Notes: generated by a model from the sequence alone, not told the origin. DNA of 64,000 bases from Enterobacter dykesii (GCF_008364625.2 NZ_CP126604.1:3596001-3660000); one strand, 5' to 3'. Positions 30,013-42,223 are shown, counted from the stretch's first letter. Program-made: numbers and translations.

Positions 30013-31182
30013 ATGACACATCCAATTGTTGACGCTCTGCGGGACACCGAAGATCGGTTCACTGAACTTCGTCGCGAATTCCACCGACACCCCGAAATTG
30101 GCTTCGAGGAGCACAAAACCAGCGACCGCGTCGCGTCACTCCTTCAACAGTGGGGCTATGAGGTCCACCGGGGAATGGCAAAAACCGGGGTGGTTGGTAC
30201 CCTGAAGGTGGGCAACAGCAGCAAAAGCCTGGGCCTGCGCGCCGACATGGATGCGCTGCCAATGCAGGAAAACAGCGGCAAGGCGTGGAGTAGCACCGTC
30301 GAGGGAAAATTCCACGGCTGCGGGCACGATGGCCACACCACCACGCTGCTCTATGCCGCAGCATATTTGGCTCGCACCCGCAACTTTAGCGGTACGTTAC
30401 ATCTCATTTTTCAACCTGCGGAAGAGCTGCTGTATGGCGGACGCGTCATGCTGGAGGATGGCCTGTTTGAGCAGTTCCCCTGCGACCATATTTTCGGCCT
30501 GCACAATATGCCCTCCCAGCCGCTCGGGAAAATCGGCCTTCGCGATGGCGCCATGATGGCCTCTTCGGACACCGTTCATATTGAAGTCAACGGGGTGGGA
30601 GGGCACGGCGCCGTTCCGGAACACACCGTCGATGCCACGCTGGTTGCCTGCCACATCACCCTCGCCCTGCAGTCGATTGTGTCGAGGAATATCACCCCGT
30701 TCCAGCCGGTCGTCGTGACCGTGGGCAGCATCCAGGCGGGTCATGCTCCGAATATCATCAACGACAAGGTGTTAATGAAGCTGACCGTTCGCACGCTGGA
30801 TGAAACGGTGCGTCAAACCGTGCTGCAGCGGATCCATGATATCGCCGTGGCGCAGGCTGAGAGCTTCAACGCCACGGCCACGATCCGTCACGTGAACGGG
30901 AGTCCGGTGCTAAGGAATAACCCGCAGGCCAATGAAATGGTGCGTACGGTAGCGACCGACCTGTTCGGTCAGGATGCCGTCTCGTCGGTGAATGCCTTTA
31001 TGGGAAGCGAAGATTTTGCGTTCATGCTCGAGAAAAATCCCAACGGCTGCTACTTCACCCTCGGTGCGGGAGATGAGCCTGAACGCTGCATGGTGCATAA
31101 CCCAGGCTATGACTTTAACGACAAGCTTCTCCTCACCGGCGCGGCACTCTGGTGCGCGTTGACCGAACATTATCTGCGTTAA
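30013..31182 (+). CDS. M20D family amidohydrolase (hippurate hydrolase-like)
   Basis: A 389-residue cytoplasmic metallo-amidase of the M20D branch, which cleaves N-acyl amino acids such as hippurate, indole-acetyl-amino acids or N-acetyl-diaminopimelate. Metal and catalytic motifs are FHRHPEIGFEEHKT (about 22-35), GLRADMDALPMQE (about 76-88), FHGCGHDGHTTTLL (about 99-112) and FQPAEELLYGG. I chose ATG 30013 (MTHPIVDALRD) because the upstream 38 residues are not conserved and AAAGGATAAC precedes it. It is followed after 27 bases by an MFS gene, so the two form an operon. The substrate is unknown. Confidence 0.9.
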   Translation: MTHPIVDALRDTEDRFTELRREFHRHPEIGFEEHKTSDRVASLLQQWGYEVHRGMAKTGVVGTLKVGNSSKSLGLRADMDALPMQENSGKAWSSTVEGKFHGCGHDGHTTTLLYAAAYLARTRNFSGTLHLIFQPAEELLYGGRVMLEDGLFEQFPCDHIFGLHNMPSQPLGKIGLRDGAMMASSDTVHIEVNGVGGHGAVPEHTVDATLVACHITLALQSIVSRNITPFQPVVVTVGSIQAGHAPNIINDKVLMKLTVRTLDETVRQTVLQRIHDIAVAQAESFNATATIRHVNGSPVLRNNPQANEMVRTVATDLFGQDAVSSVNAFMGSEDFAFMLEKNPNGCYFTLGAGDEPERCMVHNPGYDFNDKLLLTGAALWCALTEHYLR

Positions 31183-31209
31183 TTCTCGCCCCCCCCGGAG
31201 GCTTGCACG

Positions 31210-32607
31210 ATGAGTACCGTTCCCCTGACAGGCACACCGACCTACGCCGGTAACGATCGGCTGCTGGCCGGTATTGTGATGAGCGTTCTGACGTTTTGGT
31301 TATTTGCGCAGTCGGTGATTAACGTTGTCCCGGCAATGAAAAATAGCCTGACTATCTCCCTCGAAACCCTCACGCTGGCGGTAAGCCTCAGCGCCTTGTT
31401 CAGCGGCTGTTTTGTCGTTGCCTGCGGGGGATTTGCCGACAAGTTTGGGCGTATGCGCATGACCTATATCGGCCTGATGCTGAGCATCGTCGGAAGCGCC
31501 CTGCTTTTCATCTCGTGGGAGCCGGTCCTGTTTTTGCTGGGAAGAGCGATACAGGGGCTGTCAGCGGCCTGCATCATGCCCGCCACGCTGGCGCTGATTA
31601 AAACCTGGTATGAAGGAAACGCGCGGCAGCGGGCCATCAGCTTTTGGGTCATTGGTTCATGGGGCGGCAGCGGCCTGAGCGCGTTTGTCGGCGGGACTAT
31701 CGCCACCACGCTCGGCTGGCGCTGGATTTTTGTTTTTTCCATGCTGGTCGCGGTGGCGGCGCTGCTGCTGATCCGCGGCACGCCGGAAAGCCGAAGCGAC
31801 GCCGCGAGCCGCCATAAGCTGGATATCAGCGGCCTGGTGAGCTTTGTCTGCATGCTGGTGCTGCTGAACCTGTTTATCAGTAAAGGGCACAGCTGGGGCT
31901 GGAGCAGCGTTTTATCGCTACTTGTGCTGGGTGGCGCCGCGCTGGCAGCGGTATGCTTTGTGCTTACCGGGCGACGTAAAGGTGATGTGGCGCTGATTGA
32001 TTTTGCCCTGTTTAAAAACCGGGCCTACAGCGCGTCGGTATTCTCTAATTTTTTGCTCAACGGCTGCATTGGCACCATGATGATCGCCAGTATCTGGCTG
32101 CAGCAAGGACACCATCTTTCGCCGCTACAAACCGGCATCATGACGCTGGGATATCTGGTCACCGTGCTGGCGATGATTCGGGTCGGGGAAAAGCTGCTCC
32201 AGCGTTACGGGGCGCGCCTGCCGATGATGACCGGGCCGCTGCTGACCGCAACGGGTATCACGCTGATCTCCTGCACTTTCTTAAGCAAAGAGATCTATAT
32301 TGTCACCGTTTTTCTCAGCAACATTTTATTTGGCCTGGGGCTGGGGTGTTACGCCACGCCGTCAACGGATACTGCGGTAATGAATGCGCCTGAAAACAAA
32401 GTTGGCGTGGCCTCAGGGGTTTACAAGATGGGCAGTTCGCTGGGCGGAGCAATGGGGATCGCCGTTACCGCGTCGCTGTATGCGCTGCTGCTGCCGCTGG
32501 GAATGGCCAGCGCCGCACAGTATGCGCTACTCTTCAACAGCGCAATTTGTCTCGCTTCGGCGGGAGTCACCTGGGCATTGCTTCCTTCAGAACGGGCCCC
32601 GCGATAG
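31210..32607 (+). CDS. MFS transporter, 14-helix type
   Basis: A 465-residue transporter of the DHA2/QacA-like class. The MFS signature is GGFADKFGRMRMTYIGL (about residues 74-90). Also seen are LGRAIQGLSAACIMPATLAL (about 109-128), GGTIATTLGWRWIFVFS and a late FGLGLGCYATPSTDTAVMNA. A GGAGG ribosome site is eight bases before ATG 31210. It lies downstream of the M20 amidohydrolase, so it probably takes up the conjugate or exports a product. Family membership alone favours export, the gene pairing favours import, and the direction is unresolved. Confidence 0.88.
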   Translation: MSTVPLTGTPTYAGNDRLLAGIVMSVLTFWLFAQSVINVVPAMKNSLTISLETLTLAVSLSALFSGCFVVACGGFADKFGRMRMTYIGLMLSIVGSALLFISWEPVLFLLGRAIQGLSAACIMPATLALIKTWYEGNARQRAISFWVIGSWGGSGLSAFVGGTIATTLGWRWIFVFSMLVAVAALLLIRGTPESRSDAASRHKLDISGLVSFVCMLVLLNLFISKGHSWGWSSVLSLLVLGGAALAAVCFVLTGRRKGDVALIDFALFKNRAYSASVFSNFLLNGCIGTMMIASIWLQQGHHLSPLQTGIMTLGYLVTVLAMIRVGEKLLQRYGARLPMMTGPLLTATGITLISCTFLSKEIYIVTVFLSNILFGLGLGCYATPSTDTAVMNAPENKVGVASGVYKMGSSLGGAMGIAVTASLYALLLPLGMASAAQYALLFNSAICLASAGVTWALLPSERAPR

Positions 32608-32624
32608 GCGGGGCCGCGCAACGA

Positions 32625-33296
32625 TCAGGCGATATTCAGATATTTGTGCGTCTGCATCGACAGGCGCCAGTTACGCGCAATACAGGTTTCAATGCACAGG
32701 CGCGTTGCATCCTCTTTCTGGCTGATAGGCTGCAGGGCAATCACCCGCTGCTTTTCATCCGTCAGCGTGGCCAGCAGTTCTTCCAGCGCTTCGATATCAC
32801 GCACGCGCCCTACCGGGTGCTTAATCTCATCCGCGCGCTCCAGCGCCTGAGACAGCACGTCATACCCACCGCGCATATTCACTTTTGGCGATACCGTCAC
32901 CCAGGTCGTGTGTGAACAGCGCACTTCATGGGTGCCGCTGGTTTCAATCTGGCAGCTGTAGCCGTTCTTTTCGAGCAGCTCGGTCAGCGGCGTCAGATCG
33001 TGGATGCAGGGTTCACCGCCGGTGATCACCACGTGGCGCGCCGTCCAGCCCTGACGACCAATAATGGCCAGCAGATCTTCAGAACTGCCCGCGCCCCACT
33101 TATCGCTCTCTTTGGTTTTCGCCAGAATGCTAAACAGCGACACTTCCCGATCTGCGAGCTTATCCCACGTATGTTTGGTATCACACCAGGCACAGCCAAC
33201 CGGGCATCCCTGTAAACGAATGAAAATAGCGGGAACGCCGGTAAAGTAACCCTCGCCTTGCAGGGTCTGGAACATCTCGTTAATCGGGTACTGCAT
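32625..33296 (-). CDS. queE: 7-carboxy-7-deazaguanine synthase QueE
   Basis: A radical SAM enzyme of queuosine synthesis that converts 6-carboxytetrahydropterin, the QueD product, to 7-carboxy-7-deazaguanine. It has 223 residues, as in E. coli. The radical-SAM cysteines are in LQGCPVGCAWCDTKHTW (about 27-43), and VVITGGEPCIHDL is the SAM-binding block. I chose ATG 33296 (MQYPINEMF), which matches E. coli, rather than an ATG two codons upstream. Confidence 0.95.
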   Translation of the reverse strand: MQYPINEMFQTLQGEGYFTGVPAIFIRLQGCPVGCAWCDTKHTWDKLADREVSLFSILAKTKESDKWGAGSSEDLLAIIGRQGWTARHVVITGGEPCIHDLTPLTELLEKNGYSCQIETSGTHEVRCSHTTWVTVSPKVNMRGGYDVLSQALERADEIKHPVGRVRDIEALEELLATLTDEKQRVIALQPISQKEDATRLCIETCIARNWRLSMQTHKYLNIA

Positions 33297-33350
33297 AGTC
33301 ATCTCAGTAAAGGGGATAAACGATAAGTATCGCAGATCCCCGCCGGATGG

Positions 33351-34058
33351 TCATGCTCCATCGGTGCTTTGCGCGCCAATCGCCGCCATAAAACGCTCGG
33401 TAATTTGCTGCGGGCGGGTGATCGCGCCGCCGACGACGACCGTATGCGCGCCCAGCGCCAGGCATCTGGCCGCGCGTTCAGGCGTATCCACGTTCCCTTC
33501 GGCAACCACGGGAACCGTCACGGCAGCCAGCACGGCCTTCAGGAACGCGCAGTCACTCTCAGGAAGCGAATGGCCCGCCGTTTCCGCCGTATAGCCGTAA
33601 AGCGTGGTGCCGACGCAGTCGAAGCCCAGCGCCTGCGCCGTCACGGCTTCGCCCACGGTGGAAATATCGGCCATCAGCAGTACCGCGGGATAGCGCGAGC
33701 GGATGCGCGAGACCAGCGTTTCCAGGGATTCACCACCGGGACGTTCCCGCGCCGTCGCATCAAGCGCAATGATTTCCGGGGAGATGCTCATGAGTTCATC
33801 CACCTCTTTCATCGTGGCGGTGATAAACACCTCGCTTTCCGGGTAATCCCGTTTGATGATGCCGATAACAGGCAAAGAGACCTGCTGCTTAATGGCCTCA
33901 ATATCGACCACGCTGTTGGCACGAATGGCCGCGGCTCCGCCCTGCGCCGCCGCCAGCGCCATCCGCGACATAATAAACGGGCTGTGCAGCGGTTCATTCT
34001 CCAGCGCCTGACAGGAGACGACCAGTTTTCCCTTCAGGTTATCCAGTACAGTTTTCAT
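33351..34058 (-). CDS. nanE: N-acylglucosamine/N-acetylmannosamine-6-phosphate 2-epimerase
   Basis: A TIM-barrel epimerase, 235 residues, that converts ManNAc-6-phosphate to GlcNAc-6-phosphate. Conserved features include [20 protein letters not shown] (about 11-30), [20 protein letters not shown] (about 66-85), [13 protein letters not shown] and [20 protein letters not shown]. It is coupled to the PTS gene by a one-base stop/start overlap. The operon contains none of the NanA, NanT or NanK sialic acid genes. A second nanE elsewhere in the genome is plausible. Confidence 0.9.
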   Translation of the reverse strand: MKTVLDNLKGKLVVSCQALENEPLHSPFIMSRMALAAAQGGAAAIRANSVVDIEAIKQQVSLPVIGIIKRDYPESEVFITATMKEVDELMSISPEIIALDATARERPGGESLETLVSRIRSRYPAVLLMADISTVGEAVTAQALGFDCVGTTLYGYTAETAGHSLPESDCAFLKAVLAAVTVPVVAEGNVDTPERAARCLALGAHTVVVGGAITRPQQITERFMAAIGAQSTDGA

Positions 34059-35617
34059 TACGATAAGATCTCTTCCACTTCGTTTTTGATAATCGTGACG
34101 TGCGGGCCATAGATGACCTGAACCCCGTTACCGCGCACGATAACGCCGCGCGCGCCGGTGGCTTTCAGCGCCGCGTCATTCACTTTGCTGCCGTCCTTCA
34201 CCGTGACGCGAAGCCGCGTGGCGCAGCAGTCCACCTCTTCCAGATTCTCTTTTCCGCCTAATCCGGCGATTACCGCAACGGCGCGCTCGCTCTGCGAGAA
34301 GGTCACTTCACTGGCTATCGCCTCCTTTTCCCGACCCGGCGTGGCAAAATCGAAGCGGTTAATCAGGTAGCGGAAGGTGAAGTAGTAAAGGAAGAACCAC
34401 GGCACGCCGACCAGCGGAACGAACATCCAGTTAGTTTTGGCCTCCCCCTGCAAAATGCCGAACAGCACGAAGTCGATGAAACCGCCGGAGAAGGTTTGCC
34501 CGATGGTGATATGCAGCATGTGCGCGAGCATGAATGCCAGCCCGTCAAACAGCGCATGAATGACGTAAAGCACCGGCGCAATAAACAGGAAGGAGAACTC
34601 GATAGGCTCGGTAATCCCGGTCAGGAACGAGGTTAACGCCGCAGAGAGCAGCAGGCCGGCAACGCGCTTTTTGTTCTCCGGTTTTGCCGTGTGGTACATC
34701 GCCAGACACGCGCCGAGCAGGCCAAACATCATCGTAATAAAGCGCCCGGACATGAAGCGCGACGTGCCCTCATAGAAATGCTGCGTGTTCGGGTCGGCCA
34801 GCTGGGCGAAGAAGATCCGCTGTGTGCCCTCAACGAGGTGACCGTTAACAATCTCACTGCCGCCGAGCGCGGTGGTCCAGAACGGCAGATAGAAGATGTG
34901 GTGCAAACCAAACGGGCCCAGCATGCGTAAAATAAAGCCGTACAGCAGGGTGCCAAGATAGCCGGTGGCATCCACCAGCCCGCCGAGACCAAAAATCAGC
35001 TTCTGGAAATGCGGCCAGATCACGGTCATGAGCGCGCCTACGAGTATCGCCGCCAGCGAGCTGATAATGGGGACAAAGCGCGAGCCGCCAAAGAACCCGA
35101 GGAACTGCGGAAGCGCAATTTTATTAAACCGGTGATGGAGCGTGCAGGTCACCAGACCAATCACCACGCCGCCAAACACGCCGGTTTCCAGCGTCTGGAT
35201 CCCCAGCGTCATGCCCTGCCCCACAGCGCCCGGGTTGTCGTGCGCCAGTTTGCCGGTGAGGATCAGCAGCGCGTTGATGGTGGCATTCATCACCAGAAAC
35301 GCGAGTAGCGCCGCCAGCCCAGCCGTGCCCTTATCGCTTTTTGCCAACCCGACGGCAACCCCAACCGCAAACAGCACCGAGAGGTTTGCAAACACGATTG
35401 AACCGGCGCTGCTCATGATGGTGAAAATGGCCTGAAGCCAGCCCACATCTAAAAACGGATAAGCCGCCAGCGTATTGGGATTCGATAGCGCACCGCCTAT
35501 CCCCAGCAGCAGACCCGCCGCGGGCAGCACGGCGATAGGCAACATAAAGGATTTACCAAAGCGCTGCGCTTTTTCAAACCATCCCCCCGAAGAAGCGCCA
35601 CTGAACATCTGCATCAT
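34058..35617 (-). CDS. PTS sugar transporter EIICB (glucose/GlcNAc superfamily)
   Basis: A 519-residue fused membrane permease and phosphotransfer protein. The EIIC domain covers about residues 10-410 ([38 protein letters not shown]). The EIIB domain follows, with its phosphorylatable cysteine in [16 protein letters not shown] (about 465-480). No EIIA domain is present, so it must use a shared EIIA such as Crr. Its pairing with nanE suggests an amino sugar, ManNAc in particular, arriving as the 6-phosphate (inference). A GGGGAG ribosome site is eight bases before ATG 35617. It is divergent from the RpiR-type regulator. Confidence 0.88.
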   Translation of the reverse strand: MMQMFSGASSGGWFEKAQRFGKSFMLPIAVLPAAGLLLGIGGALSNPNTLAAYPFLDVGWLQAIFTIMSSAGSIVFANLSVLFAVGVAVGLAKSDKGTAGLAALLAFLVMNATINALLILTGKLAHDNPGAVGQGMTLGIQTLETGVFGGVVIGLVTCTLHHRFNKIALPQFLGFFGGSRFVPIISSLAAILVGALMTVIWPHFQKLIFGLGGLVDATGYLGTLLYGFILRMLGPFGLHHIFYLPFWTTALGGSEIVNGHLVEGTQRIFFAQLADPNTQHFYEGTSRFMSGRFITMMFGLLGACLAMYHTAKPENKKRVAGLLLSAALTSFLTGITEPIEFSFLFIAPVLYVIHALFDGLAFMLAHMLHITIGQTFSGGFIDFVLFGILQGEAKTNWMFVPLVGVPWFFLYYFTFRYLINRFDFATPGREKEAIASEVTFSQSERAVAVIAGLGGKENLEEVDCCATRLRVTVKDGSKVNDAALKATGARGVIVRGNGVQVIYGPHVTIIKNEVEEILS

Positions 35618-35638
35618 TTTTTCATCTCCCCATTAAAC

Positions 35639-35685
35639 GATGAAAATTTTTACCATATAAATTTTATTCATTGAAAATTATCATC
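35639..35685. promoter_or_regulatory. Inverted repeat, candidate RpiR operator
   Basis: The arm GATGAAAATTTT (35639-35650) faces AAAATTATCATC (35674-35685), whose reverse complement is GATGATAATTTT; 11 of 12 positions agree. It starts 22 bases upstream of the PTS start codon, within the 165-base region shared with the RpiR gene. Binding is inferred from position and symmetry. Confidence 0.5.
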
Positions 35686-35782
35686 AAAAACCAGGAAGCC
35701 GATCATACTTTTTCAAAATGACTGGCATCTTTCCCCTCCTTTCCGCCACACTAGTCGCAGCGAAACACATTAAGGACGTGGC

Positions 35783-36607
35783 ATGTCGGACCATGAAAAT
35801 CTGCTGCTGAAGCTCCGCCAGGAGGCTTCCGGGTACAGCCCAACGCAACAAAAACTCGGCGAGTTTGTCCTCAGCGATCCTGGCCGGGTGCTCTACCTGA
35901 CGATCACTGAACTGGCGCGCGAGAGCCACACCAGCGAAGCCAGCGTCACTCGCCTTTGCCGGACGCTGGGCTGCAAGGGCTATAACGAATTTAAAATGGC
36001 GCTTGCGCTGGATATTCAGCAGGGCCAGCCCGCGCGTCAGGGGGGGGATGAGATTGATAACGTCGTGGATGAGTCGGTGCAGGCTTTGCAGGATACCGCC
36101 CGACTCCTCGATCGCACGCTGCTTGAAAAGGCGGCGCTGGCGCTGCACCAGGCGCAATCCGTGCAGATTTATGGCGTCGCGGCCAGCGCGATCCTCGGGG
36201 AGTATCTCCACTACAAGCTGTTGCGGCTGGGCAAACCCGCACAGCTGTTTAGCGATATGCACCGCGCGGCCATGAATGCGACAACGCTTTCGAAAGAGAC
36301 CCTGGTTGTGGCCATCTCCAGCTCGGGTTCAACGCGGGATTTGCTCCACGTGGTGAAGCTTGCCCGCAAGCGCGGCGTTAAGGTTCTGGCACTCAGCAAT
36401 ACGCCCCGCAGCCCGCTGGCGTCTCTGAGCGACATGCAGCTGGTTGCCGCCAAACCAGAAGGCCCTCTAAGTGCAGGCGCACTCAATGCTAAGGTTGGGG
36501 TGATGCTGCTGGTCGAGCTGCTGACCACGTCCATGATTGCGCTGGATGGTCATTACGGCGACGTTAGCCAGCAAACAGCCAGCGCCACGCTTCCCCTTTT
36601 GCTCTGA
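35783..36607 (+). CDS. RpiR/MurR family transcriptional regulator
   Basis: A 274-residue regulator. The N-terminal RpiR helix-turn-helix is seen in LTITELARESHTSEASVTRL and CRTLGCKGYNEFKMALALD (about residues 38-77). The sugar-phosphate isomerase (SIS) domain follows (VQIYGVAASAILGEYLHYKL, LVVAISSSGSTRDLLHVVKL, about 128-260). Proteins of this type sense phosphorylated sugars. It is divergent from the PTS-nanE operon, so it probably responds to ManNAc-6-phosphate or GlcNAc-6-phosphate (inference). Confidence 0.9.
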   Translation: MSDHENLLLKLRQEASGYSPTQQKLGEFVLSDPGRVLYLTITELARESHTSEASVTRLCRTLGCKGYNEFKMALALDIQQGQPARQGGDEIDNVVDESVQALQDTARLLDRTLLEKAALALHQAQSVQIYGVAASAILGEYLHYKLLRLGKPAQLFSDMHRAAMNATTLSKETLVVAISSSGSTRDLLHVVKLARKRGVKVLALSNTPRSPLASLSDMQLVAAKPEGPLSAGALNAKVGVMLLVELLTTSMIALDGHYGDVSQQTASATLPLLL

Positions 36608-36965
36608 AAATCATTCGCAGGCTAAATAAAATAACCTGCGACTTATGTTGTCTGATTTGAGTTAAGTGGCGTTTAAATGATTTATTTGGTAAATGTTTGG
36701 TGTAACAAATTATTATATTTATTACATTTTGAATTACGTTCACCATTCGGCGAAGACTTCATAAAAACATTTAAATTCAATTGGTTAAAAATTAAATTTT
36801 AATAGAGTGAATTTTTAACATTGCGATAGTGTCCAATATCTCCACCTGATTTCCTTTCCTTAAAATAAGCTTAAGACGCCATTGATTTCGGCGATTTATT
36901 ATTTAAATGCCGTTTACTTTTGCGCGCCTACAATCCGCCTCATCAATCATAATGAGACGGTATTA
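36608..36965. other. AT-rich intergenic region before the SDR gene
   Basis: 358 bases with no convincing gene. The stretch from about 36655 to 36910 is markedly AT-rich compared with the surrounding genes, with many A and T runs. Such DNA often binds H-NS and marks transferred genes. It presumably carries the promoter of the SDR gene. I see no clear palindrome. Confidence 0.55.
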
Positions 36966-38075
36966 ATGAAGATGTTACTGATTACAGGCGTGACCGGATT
37001 TCTGGGCGGTGCAGTTCTTGAAAAAATCCTGACCAGCGATCAATCCGTAGAACTCCTTTTGCTTGCGCGCGCCGGCGATCCGCAGAGCGGGCTGGAGCGC
37101 GTGCTGGATAACATGCGCAAGTTCAACGTTCCCGAGGACAAACTGGCCTCCCTGAAGGTGGATAATATCCTGATTGGCGATCTCAGCCAGCCTGAAGCCT
37201 TTCTCAACGATCCCCGTCTGGATCGGGTTACGCATGTCGTTAACTGTGCGGCCGTCGCCTCATTTGGTAATAACCCGCTGATCTGGAAGGTCAACGTTGA
37301 AGGTACGCTCGCGCTGGCGCGCCGTATGGAGCAGGTTACAGGACTGCAGCGTTTCCTCCACGTCGGCACCGCAATGTCATGCACGCCGGAGCAGGATTCC
37401 CTGGTCGCCGAAAGCGCTGAATTCAGAGATAATGCTGAACACCTGGTGGAATACACGTTTTCGAAGTCAACAATCGAACAGCTGATGCGCCAGGAGTGTC
37501 CTAACCTGCCGCTGCTCATCGCCCGTCCGTCCATCGTCGTCGGCCATACCCGTCACGGCTGCACGCCGTCGAGCAGCATTTTCTGGGTCTTTAGCATGGG
37601 CCTGATGCTGCAGAAGTTTATGTGCTCAATGGAAGACCGGATCGACGTTGTTCCGGTGGATTATTGCGCCGACGCGATGTTAATGCTGCTCAACAGCAAC
37701 GCGCGTCCGGGGGAAGTAGTACACATTTCTGCGGGAGAAGAGAACAGCGTTCGCTTTGCGGATATCGATCAGGCAATGGCGCAGGCGCTGGAGAAAGCCC
37801 CCGTCGGGGATAAATATGCGCAGGTCAGCTACGAAACGCTGGTCAGAATGCGCCGCGAGCTGAAACATATTTTTGGGCCGTGCAACGAACGTCTGATGCT
37901 GAAAGCCATGCGGTTATACGGTGCGTTTGCCACGCTTAACGTGCGCTTCAGCAACGATAAGCTGCTGAGCATGGGAATGCCGAAGCCGCCCCGGTTTACG
38001 GATTATATCGCCCGCTGCGTGCAAACCACCCAGGGGCTGACCATTCCGGAGCAAATGGCGGTCGATTTTAAATAG
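36966..38075 (+). CDS. SDR-family NAD(P)-dependent reductase (thioester reductase-like)
   Basis: A 369-residue extended short-chain dehydrogenase of the NAD_binding_4 (thioester or fatty acyl-CoA reductase-like) type. The dinucleotide motif TGVTGFLGGAVLEKIL is at about residues 7-22, and the catalytic YxxxK reads YTFSK at about 164-168. VVNCAAVASFGNNPLIWKVN and LIARPSIVVGHTRHG are family-like blocks. There is no adenylation or carrier domain. I chose ATG 36966 (MKMLLITGVTG); the upstream frame is in AT-rich noncoding sequence. It stands alone between the RpiR gene and eno, and its substrate is unknown. Confidence 0.82.
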   Translation: MKMLLITGVTGFLGGAVLEKILTSDQSVELLLLARAGDPQSGLERVLDNMRKFNVPEDKLASLKVDNILIGDLSQPEAFLNDPRLDRVTHVVNCAAVASFGNNPLIWKVNVEGTLALARRMEQVTGLQRFLHVGTAMSCTPEQDSLVAESAEFRDNAEHLVEYTFSKSTIEQLMRQECPNLPLLIARPSIVVGHTRHGCTPSSSIFWVFSMGLMLQKFMCSMEDRIDVVPVDYCADAMLMLLNSNARPGEVVHISAGEENSVRFADIDQAMAQALEKAPVGDKYAQVSYETLVRMRRELKHIFGPCNERLMLKAMRLYGAFATLNVRFSNDKLLSMGMPKPPRFTDYIARCVQTTQGLTIPEQMAVDFK

Positions 38076-38079
38076 CAAA

Positions 38080-38107
38080 AAAATGCCAGTCATTCGACTG
38101 GCATTTT
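38080..38107. terminator. Bidirectional terminator between SDR gene and eno
   Basis: Perfect 12-base arms AAAATGCCAGTC / GACTGGCATTTT around ATTC, with A and T tails for both directions. It can serve the SDR gene and the convergent eno. Confidence 0.88.
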
Positions 38108-38126
38108 CATTTTAAGGCTTAAGCAA

Positions 38127-39497
<1,371 letters not shown>

Positions 39498-39507
39498 CTA
39501 ACTTTTT

Positions 39508-41160
<1,653 letters not shown>

Positions 41161-41368
41161 TTAGGGTGAAACGATGGAATAACCAGGACGGGAAAGTAGT
41201 ATACCCGAACACGGCGAGCGCCACAAACTTTCATTCTCCGTCTCCATTCCAGGCCATGACAAACATAAGGAGTGAGAAAATAGCCCCTTTTGGGTAAATG
41301 TTTTTGACGCAAATCAAGCGCTTGTCATTTAAAAAATCACACAAATTGCGCTTGATCGCAAAATTTCG

Positions 41369-42160
41369 TTAGAGATCAGATTCCTGGCGCTTTACTTCCT
41401 GCCAGACTTCTTCCATTGCCTCGAGGTCAATTCCGCTCATTTCCAGGCCTCGCGAGGCGACAATCCGCTCAACTTCGCGAAAGCGTCGTTCGAATTTTAG
41501 GTTGGCTTTTTGCAGGGCGGTTTCCGCTTTTACACCCAGGTGGCGAGAAAGGTTGACGGTCGCGAACAACAGGTCGCCCATCTCTTCCTCAAGCTTTGCT
41601 TCATCCACTACCGCCTGCTGCGCTTCGTGCATGACTTCGTCAATCTCTTCGTGCACTTTATCCAGCACAGGGCCGAGGGAGGTCCAGTCAAAACCGACGG
41701 CGGAGCAGCGCTTCTGGATTTTATGCGCGCGCATCAGCGCGGGCAGGCTCAGCGGAATATCATCCAGCGCAGAGTGCTGGGATTTTTCCGCTCGCTCGGC
41801 GCTTTTGATCTGCTCCCAGCGGGCCAGCACCTCAGCGCTGTTCCCTGCGGTGGCATCGCCGAAGATATGGGGATGACGGCGCTCAAGCTTGTCGCTGATG
41901 GCAGCGCAGATATCGTCAAAGTTAAAGCGCCCTTCTTCCTGCGCCATTTGCGCATAGAACACCACCTGGAACAGCAGGTCGCCCAATTCGCCGCGCAGGT
42001 CGTCAAAATCTTCGCGGGAAATGGCGTCCAGCACCTCGTAGGTTTCTTCGAGGGTATAAGGCGCAATGGTGGCGAAAGTCTGCTCTTTGTCCCACGGACA
42101 GCCATTTTCCGGGTCGCGCAGGCGTTTCATGATGCCGAGCAGGCGGTCGATTTGAGTCAT
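41369..42160 (-). CDS. mazG: Nucleoside triphosphate pyrophosphohydrolase MazG
   Basis: Hydrolyses nucleoside triphosphates to monophosphates and modulates ppGpp levels. It has 263 residues with two MazG folds. The substrate loop is RDPENGCPWDKEQTF (about 15-29). Metal-binding acidic helices are seen in LEETYEVLDAISREDFDDLR and LEEEMGDLLFATVNLSRHL. I chose ATG 42160 (MTQIDRLLGIM). In E. coli the mazEF toxin-antitoxin pair precedes it, after relA; here only a REP element separates it from relA. Confidence 0.96.
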   Translation of the reverse strand: MTQIDRLLGIMKRLRDPENGCPWDKEQTFATIAPYTLEETYEVLDAISREDFDDLRGELGDLLFQVVFYAQMAQEEGRFNFDDICAAISDKLERRHPHIFGDATAGNSAEVLARWEQIKSAERAEKSQHSALDDIPLSLPALMRAHKIQKRCSAVGFDWTSLGPVLDKVHEEIDEVMHEAQQAVVDEAKLEEEMGDLLFATVNLSRHLGVKAETALQKANLKFERRFREVERIVASRGLEMSGIDLEAMEEVWQEVKRQESDL

Positions 42161-42179
42161 AGTTTTTTCCATTAAAAAA

Positions 42180-42207
42180 GCCGGGTGGCGGAAAAGCCTT
42201 ACCCGGC
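42180..42207. repeat. REP-like palindrome between relA and mazG
   Basis: GCCGGGTGGCG...CTTACCCGGC, an imperfect hairpin of 28 bases, preceded by AAAAAA and so with a T tail on the minus strand. It can end relA transcription. It belongs to the same repeat type as 54232-54259. Confidence 0.75.
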
Positions 42208-42223
42208 CTACAGAAGAGTGTGT

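Noticed and set aside
36564-36746. Possible 60-residue protein on the minus strand after the RpiR gene
   Set aside because: It overlaps the RpiR 3' end and AT-rich noncoding DNA and has no ribosome site.
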